Part shown: piece by piece, positions 42,732 through 52,648 of the stretch
Layout: each line of letters starts with the position of its first letter
How positions within the stretch are numbered: the stretch's first letter is position 1
NCBI RefSeq assembly: GCF_963678635.1
Contig: NC_087071.1
Coordinates: 18,907,613 to 18,971,612, forward strand
From: Symsagittifera roscoffensis
Taxonomy: Eukaryota; Xenacoelomorpha; Acoela; Convolutidae
Direction of reading: 5' to 3'
DNA length: 64,000 bases
The notes under the pieces: generated by a model
What the model was told of the DNA's origin: nothing
Database searches by the model: none
Seen by the model: the letters and a program-made list of their open reading frames with translations, nothing else
Translations under genes and position numbers: made by a program

Positions 42732-45311
42732 TTACTTTTTAAATTCTACTTTCTTTAATATTTTAGATTGGGGGATGAACATTTTGTAGTTTTTACGTGG
42801 TTGATTTCGGAGTCTTGTTGTCTTTCTATGTTCTGATTTGTCTATTTCTTCTTGGGGTATTATTTGTTCTGTCATTTTTCTATTTTTTCTTTGTTTTGGA
42901 GATTCTTTATGATTTTGTGTATTGTTTTTGGTGGCGGTTGGTTTTGTGTTTTGAGTTTCGGTGGGGTTATCATTTTGTTCTGTGTTTTTTAGATGTGGTT
43001 CATTTTGAATGATTTTTAATCCTGTGAAAGAATATAATTGAGTTAATTCGCGGAGTGCGTATTCTTTTGGGTAATAAGGTAATAGGTTGTTTCGATGTTG
43101 AACGATTTCTTTTTTGTTTGAGTCGATAATTTTATATGTGACATCTGTGGGTTTTGCAATTATTTGATAGGGTCCTTTTCGGAGGGGTTGTAATTTTTTA
43201 GAAATTCCTTTGTGAGTATTAAAATTAGGTATTAAAACAAATGTTCCATTTTTTAAATCGGAAGCTGGTGTAAAACGTGAATTGATTTGTTCATTAATAT
43301 TTTGTCTTTGTAATAACTTTTTTGTTATTTTTTGATAAATTTCATTGTGTTTTTTATCTCTATTTAAAATCCATTCGGTGTGTGTACCGGAGGCTAGTTT
43401 AAGAATTTGTGGGTGATGAAAATGATCTTCATCGTGCGTATGTAATGGGAGGTTATAACAAATTGAGTCTTTATTTGGTTGACAATAACCTTGTGCGTTT
43501 TTATGAGAATTTGCTGTAAACATTATTGGTTTGCGTGGCTTTTGGTTAAAAACCATTTCGTATGGTGACATTCCTAAAGTTGTCGTAATTTGTGAATTAT
43601 ATGCTAAGGGAAATAATTTTACATCTGCTGACCATTCGGTATATTTTGTATCATTTCCGTTGATGATACATCTGAGATATTCTTGTAATGAACGGTTCAT
43701 ACCTTCGACTAAGCCGTTTGTCCAAGGTGCATGAGATGTACGTGGTTTGTGTTTAATGTTGTATAAATGACATAGTGTTATTATTTCATTATTTATGAAT
43801 TCTGTACCATTGTCTGTAACTAAAATTTCTGGTAGTCCAAATTTTGCTATCCAGTGTTCATAGAGTGTTGTGTATGCGTAATAAGCGTTACAATGTGGTA
43901 CTGGATTAAGTGCTACATAATGTGTAAATGCGTCAACAATTACCATAATGTAGGAGTTTCCTTCTGATGAGGGTGAAATTGGTCCTTTAGTATCAAATGA
44001 GCTACGGTGATTAAAGTATAAACTTTGTCCTTTAAAATCTTGTATTTGTGCTACTTGTTTTTGATTTGGGTAAGGTTTATTTAGCTGACATACTATACAA
44101 TCATTGCATAGTACTTTTATCCAAATTGGTGCATTTGGGAAGTAAAAATTTTGTATAAAATTTGAATATGTTTTTTCTGATCCAGAGTGTCCTTTAATAT
44201 TTTGTGTATGTGAAATATTAAAAGCTATAAGAATCATACTTATAGGGAGACAGGGAACTGTGGATTCGTTTAAATTGTATTCTAAAAGGTCTGTAGTTTC
44301 ATTGATTGTTGTGTTGTTAAATTTGCGAAAGTATCGGAGGAGTGTTTTGTTTCCTAGAATGGTTGAATCTGCTTTGATAGGTTTAGTTTTATATTTGTGC
44401 CATGATTTTAGTTGTCGAATTATCGGGTCAAGGTTTTGATATTGTTTCAGTGTTGAAATTGTAATCGTATCTGTTGGGGGGAGAAAAATGTTTTCAACTT
44501 CGAATTTAGATAAGGGTATTGTATCAAGTGGGTCGTGAAGGTCAAAAACTTGATTTATTGTGTATTTTGAATCATTTGTTTGTGGTCCTGATAAATTTAT
44601 TTTATCAGTTAAATCTTCTTTTTCAATTAGTGGAAAATGGTCTTTTTTAGGTAGGTGTTGTTTTGTTCGTTTTTGTTGGGTGTTATTTTTTATCCATTGA
44701 GAATATGGAATTGGTTTAAAAGTTGATGTTCCAAGTAGGTCAACTTCATAATGATTATTTTGACAATCTAAATAAAGTGGGAAATGTTGTAAATTATTTA
44801 TTTGTGATTGTTCAATATCAGTTTTAACTGCATATTTGCATTCTAATCGAGGTGATGTTTCGTTTTCTGCAAGGTAGAATTTTATGTTTTTGGGTATTTC
44901 AACTGTTGTTTTTCGTGTAAGTAATTCAGGTGGTGTATTTCGACTTAAGGTGTCTGGTAATGCAAGATTTTTTCCTGCAGTCCAAACTATATGTAAGTTT
45001 GGAAACTTCATTAGAATTAGTTGAAATCTGTAAACTCGGTGGTTTGGGTTAGATTTCTGTGTAAAAAGAAAGATGATTGGTTTGTGGTCTGTGAATAAAA
45101 CTGTGGGATGTTTTGATCCAAGTATCAGAAATTCATATTCTGTAAGTGTATATATTATGGCTGTACATTCTCTCATTAGAGTTGAGAGTCGTAGCTCTGC
45201 TTGAGTGAATAATCGAGAATTTGCTGATATTAGGTTCATTTTATTTGTACCATTATGTGATTGTAATAATTGCTGCGCCGATGCCAAAGTTCGAAGCATC
45301 GCACATTGCAT
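42732..45311 (-). CDS. RNase H - integrase ORF (3' part of Pol)
   Basis: 859 residues. The first ~15 are out of frame with the family; from there it reads RNase H (ISANSRLFTQAELRLST, LFTDHKPIIFLF). The integrase N-terminal zinc module starts near residue 365 (GHSGSEKTYSNF, CNDCIVCQLNKPYP). The catalytic Asp lies in IVDAFTHYV (~459), the second Asp in VTDNGTEF (~499) and the Glu in NGLVEGMNRSLQ (~535), a DD-about-36-E spacing. A GPY/F module (LQPLRKGPYQII, ~707) and a long basic tail complete the chain. The catalytic triad is intact. It overlaps the Gag-PR-RT ORF by 59 bp in another frame, because of one extra base within RNase H compared with the decayed copies. Role: strand removal during reverse transcription and insertion of the cDNA. 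Confidence 0.93.
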   Translation of the reverse strand: MQCAMLRTLASAQQLLQSHNGTNKMNLISANSRLFTQAELRLSTLMRECTAIIYTLTEYEFLILGSKHPTVLFTDHKPIIFLFTQKSNPNHRVYRFQLILMKFPNLHIVWTAGKNLALPDTLSRNTPPELLTRKTTVEIPKNIKFYLAENETSPRLECKYAVKTDIEQSQINNLQHFPLYLDCQNNHYEVDLLGTSTFKPIPYSQWIKNNTQQKRTKQHLPKKDHFPLIEKEDLTDKINLSGPQTNDSKYTINQVFDLHDPLDTIPLSKFEVENIFLPPTDTITISTLKQYQNLDPIIRQLKSWHKYKTKPIKADSTILGNKTLLRYFRKFNNTTINETTDLLEYNLNESTVPCLPISMILIAFNISHTQNIKGHSGSEKTYSNFIQNFYFPNAPIWIKVLCNDCIVCQLNKPYPNQKQVAQIQDFKGQSLYFNHRSSFDTKGPISPSSEGNSYIMVIVDAFTHYVALNPVPHCNAYYAYTTLYEHWIAKFGLPEILVTDNGTEFINNEIITLCHLYNIKHKPRTSHAPWTNGLVEGMNRSLQEYLRCIINGNDTKYTEWSADVKLFPLAYNSQITTTLGMSPYEMVFNQKPRKPIMFTANSHKNAQGYCQPNKDSICYNLPLHTHDEDHFHHPQILKLASGTHTEWILNRDKKHNEIYQKITKKLLQRQNINEQINSRFTPASDLKNGTFVLIPNFNTHKGISKKLQPLRKGPYQIIAKPTDVTYKIIDSNKKEIVQHRNNLLPYYPKEYALRELTQLYSFTGLKIIQNEPHLKNTEQNDNPTETQNTKPTATKNNTQNHKESPKQRKNRKMTEQIIPQEEIDKSEHRKTTRLRNQPRKNYKMFIPQSKILKKVEFKK

Positions 45312-48300
45312 AAAATGGTTGATCAGGGTCTGGAATTGTGTTTGAAATTTGTTCAGTTAAAAGTTTCTTTATTTCTTCGAATCGTGTTTGATGTTCTGTA
45401 TTCCATTCAAAATTATTTTGTTGTCTAAGGATGTTGTAAAATGGTCGTAGATATAATTGCATTTTATAAACATATTTACTTAAAAAGTTTAACATTCCAA
45501 GGAACTCTTGGATTTTCTTTTTATTTGTTGGTGGTTGAAGTTTTTGAATAGCGTCAATGCGTGATTTCAGTGGAGTGATTGTTTTTCTTTCTATGTTATG
45601 TCCTAAGAATTTAACTCTTGTCAAAAAGAAATGTGATTTATCGGGGGCGGCCTTCAGATTTTCATTCTGAAGTATTTGGTGATATGTTTCTAAAACTTTG
45701 AACATTTCGTCTTTTGATTGTGATTGCATAAAAACATCGTCTAAATAGGTGATTGCGTTTTTCTTGAGTATTAGTGGTCTAAAAATTTTGCTCATAAAGG
45801 CTGAAAATGCTGCTGGTCCTATGGATATTCCATAGAATAAGCGGTTGAATTCATATTGTTGGTTTCCGATAACAAATTGTGTTAAACGTCGTGATTGTTC
45901 ATCTAGTGGCATTTGATTGTATGCACTATTCATGTCGGCGGTTGTGAAGTATTTGTCGTTTATTTTTGTTAAAATAACTTGTATTGGTTCAATGGGCCAA
46001 TTACATTTTGATTCATCTATGAGTGAATTGAGGTATCTAGCATCGAGAACGATTTTTAATGATTCTCCTTTAGCTAGAATGATAACGGGGTTGATGAATG
46101 TGTTGCCTTTTGGTTGTTCTTCTTTATTAACTGGTGATATAATATTGTACTGTTCTAAAATATCGAGTAATCTGTTTACTTTATCATGTAAGTGAATTGG
46201 TACTTTACTTGCTCTTTGTTTTTTGAAAACTGCGTCTGGTTTTAATGGGAGATGTAGTGATGAACTGATTTTGCCAACATCGAATTTTGATGTTGCATAG
46301 ACTGATGAATATTTAATTAGCTGTTTGGCTAATTTTTCGAATTCGTCTTGTGTTATTTGTGAATGTTGGAAATTAAACATTGTTAAAAATTTCTGTTGGT
46401 CCTCTGTGTAGTTACTGATGTTGAATGTAGGTTTGAAATATGGAGTTTTTGTGAAATAATCCGTATTTCTGTTTTCGTTACTTATTATATTATTTATAGA
46501 TAATTCTTCATTAAGAATTGTAGATTGGCAAATATCTAGTAATTGGAGTATATTATTTACGCGATAGGCTTTTTCGTGTATTGGTGATATTGTAGCGTTA
46601 GTTTCACAATATCCTAAAAGTCCTAAAGGTAATGTTACTTGGTAAGGTGTGTTGTTATAAACATGTAAGGAAATAATATCTGAATTCGAATTTTTCAAAT
46701 GTTTTATTGAAGAGATTGTAATTTTGAAAAATTTATGAATAGGTTTGAATTCAAAATCTGACATATAAAATTTTTGTTTGTTTTGTTCTTTATCATATTG
46801 ATGAACTTGTTTTATTGAAAAATTATAGATGTTTCCTGATAGTGGTTTCAGGTGTTTTCTTTGTTGATTAAATATCGGATAAAATTTTGAAAAGAATGGT
46901 GGTTGTTTATTTAATCTTTGAAAAAATGTTAATGATGTTTCTTTTGTTTTTGTATATTTATCTTTGATTAATATTTTACTATTTAGTATGTTAATTGTTG
47001 GTATATACTTTGAAATAAATGGTATACCAATGATGTTATATTTAATATCAGTAATATGGAATATTTGTTTAAATGGCTTGTTTAGAAGTTTGCTTTGCTC
47101 CATTGTTCTGGTAGGGAGGAGAAATAATTGGATTTTTCCGTAGTTTATCAATGTTGATCCTTGTGCTGTCGCTAACTTACTGGAGGTTTCAAGAGGTGTT
47201 AGCTTTGGGTGTAAAGTTTTTATTTCATTCCATGTGGGAATGTTTATTATGTTTGATTCTGCTCCTGAATCAATTAAAAAATCTATTTCAAGGTCTGGTG
47301 GTTGAAATTCTTTATTTCTTGGGCTTTCTAATAGAAATGGTATTGTCCAAATTTTTTCTTTGGGTTGTTCTTTTTGTATATTTTGATAAATGTGGTTTGT
47401 ATTCAAGCATTTTGTTTTGGTATTTTTATTGGTTTGATCTGTAGTGTTAATCTCGTTTGTCTCTTGCGTCGTTGGTGTTGAATTTATGGGTGTAGTGTAA
47501 TAATTTTGAAGAAATTCTGATTGATTTTCATATATGTGTGATGGAAAGGGTTGTTCATATATGACAGATTCATAGTCATTTTCGACTTTTATCATATTGA
47601 TAGCAAGAGTGTTTTCAGTATCACTTTCTGAATCTGATGATGTACAGTTTATTTGATTGAGTTGTAACGTATCAGTTACTGTGTCATCAATACCTGGGGG
47701 GTCTGATGTTGTTTCTGGGTTAGCTTGTACTTGATTGATTTGTCTTTGATGTTTAGGTGTACTACTTCTATGACGATTATTAGAGTTATTGTAGTGATTA
47801 TTATTCCGGTGTGGTGATTGGGAATAATTTCTATAACGATTATTATAACTTGGGTGTCGATTTTGTGAATTATTTCGCGATCTGTTTTGGTAATTATTGT
47901 TTTGTCTGTTATAGTTCGATCTATTATATGAGTTATTCCTTGATCGATTGTTCGGGTAATTCTGATTTCGATTGTTTGAATAACTTCTATTTCTATTATA
48001 GGAGTAGTTTCTATTCCTATTGTATGATGAATTTCGTGATTGGTTGTTTGGATAGTAGTTATTTCTTGATTGGGAATTAGATCTAGAAACAAATCGTTGT
48101 GTATTTGAATTTGATCTGGAGTAGTTATTTCGACTATTCGGTCTATTGTAGTGATTTTGTGATGAATTATACGTGTTTCTTCGTTCTGGTGATCTTCCTC
48201 TATAACTTGAGTTATATGGAGATTGATTTCTTGTATAGCTTGTATTGTTCGGGAGTGGTTTTCCTGAACTGTTGTTGCTGTATACATTTTTGTTTGGTAG

Positions 48301-50955
48301 ATTTTGATCTTTTTTCATGTATTGATAAAATGATTTATTTGGTTCTTTGTATTTTTGAGGTTTATTTTGACTATCTTGCTGTTTTTGTCTACATTCGGAA
48401 ATACTATGTCCGTATCGTCGGCAATAATTACACCATTTCTTGAAAGATGGTTTGCCTTTAAAGTTCGAGTTCTTTTCGTAAATATTGAGTATTTCAGTGA
48501 TTTTTTCAACGAGATCTGTTTCTGATTCTTGTATATTATTAATATTAGTGGGAGTCGTTTCAATTTTGTTAACGTATTGTAATTTCAAGTTCTCCGTTTC
48601 TTCTAGTTTCATCGTGATTTCTGCTTGTTCTAGTTTGTCTACTAGTTTTCTAAAATCTAAATCGGGTTCTCGAATTGAAGAAGGATGGGATGCTCTCTTT
48701 TTTATTGCTATTTTCCTTAATTGTGGTGTTAAGGTCATCATTAAGATTTCTGTCATCTTAGTGTTTTTATAGTCGTGTGTATTTAGTGAATATGCTTTTC
48801 GAACTAGTGTTTCGATTCTTACTGCTATTTGTTTGATGGTTTCGTTTGGTAATCTGCGAATTTCATTACATAAAACTCTTTGTTGTTGTTTGTTTCTTTC
48901 GGAGTCAAACATTTTTGAAAATTCTTGTGTAAATCTTTTCCAGTTTGATTTTATTTCTTGAGGTAGTACTGAAAACCATTTTTGGGCTGCGCCATCTAAG
49001 GTTGTTTGTATCAACGCTGTGCGTCGATGTATCCAGTTTTGATGTAGTGGCGTATTAATTGGTTCAGGTCCTATATTTAAAATCAAATTTGCTGTTACTG
49101 CATTTAAGTAATCTTCTACGGAGTATTCAGGGTCTGTTCCTGTGAAAACCATTAAGGGTTTGTTTGATGTTATTGATGATCCACCCATTAGGTATGGATT
49201 CATTGTCATTTGTAATGATTCTGCTGCATTTGGCATTTGAGAAAAATTTGAAAGTTGGTTTCTTGTTATTTCATGTTGTTGAAGATAATATGGGAGTGGT
49301 ATTTCATTTTGCATTTGTGATGCTTGATACGAGTGTGCAGTCATTGGATTTTGTTGTTGAATTGGTTGAAAAGATTGTGTATTAATTGGGTTTTGTTGTT
49401 GAATTGGTTGTTGATGTTGTGCATCTATTGGTTGTGGAGAAAAATTTCTATAATTTGTACGTGTTTTCTGTATTCCTTGTCTACGATATTCTTGAGTATT
49501 TGGTGCAAATATATCTGGTTGTAAGAAATCTTCATCTGAGGATAAATAATCCATTTGATAAGATGTTTGTTTTTTATTTTTATTTTGTTGAAAAAATGGG
49601 TAATTTCCACTGCGATCCTGTGGAGGATTTGGTTGAAAATTTGTGGAATTATATTGGGCCGTTGGGTTATCCCAGTTTCGAGGTTTTGTATATTGATTAA
49701 AATTTCTTTGTGGTTGATAATTTGTTTTTGAAGGATGTGTATAGTTATAATTATGGTCTGCAAAGTTGTTTCTAGTGAATGTTTTGCGTGTTTTTGATGG
49801 TATTGTCATGGGTTTGTATGTTTGGTAATCCATATGTGAATATTTAGGGGCAACCGAAGGTTTAACGGTTGATTGTAAGGTTACCTGTGTTTGTGAAGGA
49901 TTTGTATTTCTTGGTGTTGTTAAATTTGGGCGTATTGGTGAAATACTTTGTTGTGTAGTTGTTGTGTGTACAATTTCTTCATTTATGAAGTGTGATGGTG
50001 TCTGGATATCTTGTTGAGTAAGATTCCTAGTTCCATTGAGGTTTTCATTGTGTATGACTGTAGAGTTTAAACTATTATTTTGTGTATCGGGTAAAAATGT
50101 ATTATAGTTTAATGGTGTTGCATCAATTGTTAATGGTATTACTCTTACATAATCTCTTATGTAAGATATTGTACTTATTGCTTGACTTGAGATTGATTGT
50201 GGGAAGCTTATAAATGCTGGATGAGACCATTCGGGGTCCCAAACATAATCTGATTGTTCTGTGATAGCGGTATCATCGTTCGAATTTTGGGGTCTAAAAT
50301 TTTTTCTTGCTTGTGCAATTAAATCAATATTGTGTGTGAAATAATCTATTATGAACCATGCTAAAATTTTTTGTAAATCGTGTTTGGTATGTTGTGAAAC
50401 GTCGTCTTTCGTGAAATTTTCTTTAATAATGTTTAAATAACTAGAGAGTAGTGTGATTTCATGTCGTACTCTTAAATGTTTAGATGTTTCTGTCGGTGAG
50501 ACATTTGTTAATGGGAGTTCATTTTCTAATATCGAAATATAACTATATATTAGTGCGAAAACTTCATTGGTGAAAATGGAGTTTGCTCTTTGTGAGTTAT
50601 GGTATTGGATGCTTTTTATATATTCTGAAAAAACTTTTGAAAATTCTAAATCAAGGTCGTCTGTTTGAATAGTATATGTTCTATTATTATGGTTTGGGGA
50701 AGTGAATTCTATAGAGTAGATTCCATACTGTTGTGTTATGTTGCATATATCTTTTAGATAGTGATCTATGATTTGTCTTTTGATTTTTACATCGGGGAAC
50801 TCTGTTTTACATGGACTGATTCCGGGTTCAAATAAATTTACGAGTAAATTTTGACAAAATATGTGTTGTCCTCTATCAGTATCTGCATCTACTATAAAAG
50901 GAAAGATTTCATCATCATCTGGAGTTTCGTCACCTGGGGTGTGCGTTGAACTCAT
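45253..50955 (-). CDS. Gag - protease - reverse transcriptase polyprotein ORF
   Basis: 1900 residues in one frame. Residues ~1-370: unrecognised N-terminal region; ~370-600: Gln/Asn/Pro-rich (QPIQQQNPINTQSF). At ~600-770 lies a retrotransposon Gag-like domain (FTGTDPEYSVEDYLNAV, QTTLDGAAQKWF), and at ~839-853 a CCHC zinc knuckle (CNYCRRYGHSISEC). ~860-1085 is Asn/Tyr/Arg/Ser-rich, probably RNA-binding. At ~1229 is the retropepsin active site (IDFLIDSGAESNII), and at ~1560-1870 reverse transcriptase with YFTTADMNSAYNQM and YLDDVFMQS (~1736). RNase H begins with FYAMCDASNFGIGAA, then the frame is lost and ends. The Gag region is unusually long. The start ATG overlaps the end of the 155-residue ORF by 26 bp. 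Confidence 0.95.
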   Translation of the reverse strand: MSSTHTPGDETPDDDEIFPFIVDADTDRGQHIFCQNLLVNLFEPGISPCKTEFPDVKIKRQIIDHYLKDICNITQQYGIYSIEFTSPNHNNRTYTIQTDDLDLEFSKVFSEYIKSIQYHNSQRANSIFTNEVFALIYSYISILENELPLTNVSPTETSKHLRVRHEITLLSSYLNIIKENFTKDDVSQHTKHDLQKILAWFIIDYFTHNIDLIAQARKNFRPQNSNDDTAITEQSDYVWDPEWSHPAFISFPQSISSQAISTISYIRDYVRVIPLTIDATPLNYNTFLPDTQNNSLNSTVIHNENLNGTRNLTQQDIQTPSHFINEEIVHTTTTQQSISPIRPNLTTPRNTNPSQTQVTLQSTVKPSVAPKYSHMDYQTYKPMTIPSKTRKTFTRNNFADHNYNYTHPSKTNYQPQRNFNQYTKPRNWDNPTAQYNSTNFQPNPPQDRSGNYPFFQQNKNKKQTSYQMDYLSSDEDFLQPDIFAPNTQEYRRQGIQKTRTNYRNFSPQPIDAQHQQPIQQQNPINTQSFQPIQQQNPMTAHSYQASQMQNEIPLPYYLQQHEITRNQLSNFSQMPNAAESLQMTMNPYLMGGSSITSNKPLMVFTGTDPEYSVEDYLNAVTANLILNIGPEPINTPLHQNWIHRRTALIQTTLDGAAQKWFSVLPQEIKSNWKRFTQEFSKMFDSERNKQQQRVLCNEIRRLPNETIKQIAVRIETLVRKAYSLNTHDYKNTKMTEILMMTLTPQLRKIAIKKRASHPSSIREPDLDFRKLVDKLEQAEITMKLEETENLKLQYVNKIETTPTNINNIQESETDLVEKITEILNIYEKNSNFKGKPSFKKWCNYCRRYGHSISECRQKQQDSQNKPQKYKEPNKSFYQYMKKDQNLPNKNVYSNNSSGKPLPNNTSYTRNQSPYNSSYRGRSPERRNTYNSSQNHYNRPNSRNNYSRSNSNTQRFVSRSNSQSRNNYYPNNQSRNSSYNRNRNYSYNRNRSYSNNRNQNYPNNRSRNNSYNRSNYNRQNNNYQNRSRNNSQNRHPSYNNRYRNYSQSPHRNNNHYNNSNNRHRSSTPKHQRQINQVQANPETTSDPPGIDDTVTDTLQLNQINCTSSDSESDTENTLAINMIKVENDYESVIYEQPFPSHIYENQSEFLQNYYTTPINSTPTTQETNEINTTDQTNKNTKTKCLNTNHIYQNIQKEQPKEKIWTIPFLLESPRNKEFQPPDLEIDFLIDSGAESNIINIPTWNEIKTLHPKLTPLETSSKLATAQGSTLINYGKIQLFLLPTRTMEQSKLLNKPFKQIFHITDIKYNIIGIPFISKYIPTINILNSKILIKDKYTKTKETSLTFFQRLNKQPPFFSKFYPIFNQQRKHLKPLSGNIYNFSIKQVHQYDKEQNKQKFYMSDFEFKPIHKFFKITISSIKHLKNSNSDIISLHVYNNTPYQVTLPLGLLGYCETNATISPIHEKAYRVNNILQLLDICQSTILNEELSINNIISNENRNTDYFTKTPYFKPTFNISNYTEDQQKFLTMFNFQHSQITQDEFEKLAKQLIKYSSVYATSKFDVGKISSSLHLPLKPDAVFKKQRASKVPIHLHDKVNRLLDILEQYNIISPVNKEEQPKGNTFINPVIILAKGESLKIVLDARYLNSLIDESKCNWPIEPIQVILTKINDKYFTTADMNSAYNQMPLDEQSRRLTQFVIGNQQYEFNRLFYGISIGPAAFSAFMSKIFRPLILKKNAITYLDDVFMQSQSKDEMFKVLETYHQILQNENLKAAPDKSHFFLTRVKFLGHNIERKTITPLKSRIDAIQKLQPPTNKKKIQEFLGMLNFLSKYVYKMQLYLRPFYNILRQQNNFEWNTEHQTRFEEIKKLLTEQISNTIPDPDQPFYAMCDASNFGIGAAIITIT

Positions 50956-51397
50956 TTTTTCGTTCGATGACTGTTAATATGTAATTATTAATGTGTCGAA
51001 TTGGTTGATTCCAATTGTATAGATGTACTGGTTTGTGTTTATACTGCTTTTTTATTCTTCTTTTTCCTCTTTGTGATGAATTTGAAGTTGTTTCTGAGTC
51101 AGAAAAATATAATTGATCGTGTTGTGGGTAATTTTTATCTATTGATTCTTTTAATTTGTAAAGTTCGTCTAAACTGTTGGTTTCTGATTCTGAAAATGCG
51201 TTTCGATTTTTTGAAAATCTTTTTCGTGTTATTTGTCTTTGTTTAGTTATTATTTTTCTCTTTAGTGTTTGTCGTTTTGTTCGAATGTATCCAACTGTTT
51301 GTGTATGAGGTGTGATTACAAGGTCGTATTTTTTGTTATCTATTTCACAATTGTGTAAAATGATTGTTTGTTTATTTCCTAGGTTTTTAAATGACAT
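50930..51397 (-). CDS. Small basic ORF upstream of Gag, 155 residues
   Basis: Not recognised. Strongly basic in the middle (RTKRQTLKRKIITKQRQITR KRFSKNR), with an acidic Ser-rich patch after it (SDSETTSNSSQRGKRR). The composition suggests nucleic-acid binding, nuclear targeting or a leader regulator; this is inference. It overlaps the Gag start in another frame by 26 bp, so Gag may be reached by re-initiation, leaky scanning or frameshifting. Confidence 0.6.
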   Translation of the reverse strand: MSFKNLGNKQTIILHNCEIDNKKYDLVITPHTQTVGYIRTKRQTLKRKIITKQRQITRKRFSKNRNAFSESETNSLDELYKLKESIDKNYPQHDQLYFSDSETTSNSSQRGKRRIKKQYKHKPVHLYNWNQPIRHINNYILTVIERKNEFNAHPR

Positions 51398-52326
51398 AAG
51401 GTTTAGAATGACGGATGCAAAAGGTTGTTAAATGATTTCTGTTGACTTAAACTGTTAGTTCTTACGATTTTTTGGTTAGCTTAACCTGGGTCTAATTGTT
51501 CAGGGTTGGAGAGAAAAGTATATCGATTCCGAAGAATGATTTTTACTTTCTCGTGACTAGTATAAGCTAAGGTGTTAACTTACTTAATCTTACTTAGGGG
51601 TAGTGATTGTGTTCAAGGGTTGGAGAATAGTAAATCGATCCACAAGGTTCAGGTATAATTAGAACGCGAGTAGTTCGTTAGATACTATTTTAAACTTACT
51701 AAGTCTAAGATTTATCCTGGGTCTGGTAAGAGGAGGGGTCAAGTGAAGGATGAATAACCGAAGTTCTTCACTGTTTATCCTAATTTGAATGATTAGTTTT
51801 GTTTAAAAATTTCTATTAGTCTTGGGTTTTTAGAAAGGGTTGGGTAGTGAATCGACGTTTGAGGTCGTTAGACACTAATTAAGTGGGTGGGGGAGAACAA
51901 AGTTGTTCTGTTTGATCCAAGGATAAGCCTTGATGATCAAATTTAAAATTTAATTAAGTAGAAAATGATTTAAGATCCAAGGATAAGCCTTGATGATCTG
52001 ATTTTAAATTAAGTTACTTTAAATTTTAATAAAGTTTTAAATTTGTGTAAAGGAAAGATTTAGTGTTTTGATGATATTAGTGGGTTTATGATTGCTGTTA
52101 TGTTTTAGGTGATGAAGCTGGAACAACAGGATGATTTATGATTACTAACCATTTATTGTCATGCTACTAATTTTTATTTTTATTTTCCAATAAATATTCT
52201 TCAAACATGTTTTTTATAATACTGCAGAGTTTTAGGAAAACGATCTTAGATCTTTTTATCAATCGTTATTGTATAATATTAATTTGTTTAGCGCCTGAAA
52301 TGATTTTGAAGATTTACTTCAAGGTT

Positions 52327-52560
52327 TTATGTTTGCAAATGGAAATCTAAATTCATTGCAAGTAGTATTCGAAATATAAAAGTTTGTTCTGGCTTTTGCC
52401 GAACTATCATATAACTATACGGCAAGTTTCTACTTTGTCGTATGTCGTCTTTGGTTCGATGTCTTCTTCCAATTCCGGGTAGTTCTATTATGGTTCGGAA
52501 TATTGGCTCTGATCTATTGAGTCGGAGAGACATTTCAATTAAATTATTGTCGTATAACAT
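52327..52560 (-). CDS. First ORF after the primer-binding site, 77 residues
   Basis: The first ATG downstream of the 5' LTR (88 bases past it) opens this frame. The product is ordinary in composition with a basic centre (GIGRRHRTKDDIRQSRNLPY) and no membrane segment or known domain. Either a short leader gene or an upstream ORF that tunes translation of later ORFs. Confidence 0.38.
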   Translation of the reverse strand: MLYDNNLIEMSLRLNRSEPIFRTIIELPGIGRRHRTKDDIRQSRNLPYSYMIVRQKPEQTFIFRILLAMNLDFHLQT

Positions 52561-52630
52561 TTTGTAAATGTTTTTGTCTAATTTCTAATCTAATTTTGGT
52601 TAATTCTAATCTAGTAAGGTCTTGTTCGAG

Positions 52631-52648
52631 ACTTATGGTCGCACCAGA
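52631..52648 (-). other. Primer-binding site
   Basis: On the minus strand the sequence after the 5' LTR reads tctggtgcgaccataagt: the family-typical TGG three bases inside the LTR edge, complementary to a tRNA 3' end of the form ...tggtcgcaCCA. I could not assign the tRNA from memory. Confidence 0.65.

Larger units (their letters stand above)
51398..52648 (-). other. 5' leader of the gypsy element with hairpins and repeats
   Basis: About 1.25 kb between LTR and first large ORF. It contains two copies, 59 bp apart, of a perfect stem-loop caaggataagccttg (51919-51933 and 51978-51992), each flanked by gatc and atgatc. Three diverged copies of a phrase like agggttggagaatagtaaat also occur (about 51503, 51617, 51836). 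Such structures could serve packaging, dimerisation or translation control. A 77-codon ORF lies near its 5' end. Confidence 0.6.

Noticed and set aside
45253-45311. Programmed ribosomal frameshift between RT and integrase
   Set aside because: The break lies inside RNase H, and the decayed copies are in frame there, so a mutation or sequencing error is more likely.
47151-49700. Plus-strand ORFs of 66-114 codons and a 203-codon minus-strand ORF at 47676-48287
   Set aside because: Shadows of the Asn/Gln/Tyr-rich Gag region in other frames; the 1900-residue frame is clearly the coding one.
52611-52648. A tRNA gene fragment next to the 5' LTR (ttcga followed by a CCA end)
   Set aside because: The sequences around ttcga do not pair as a T-stem; only the primer-binding site is supported.
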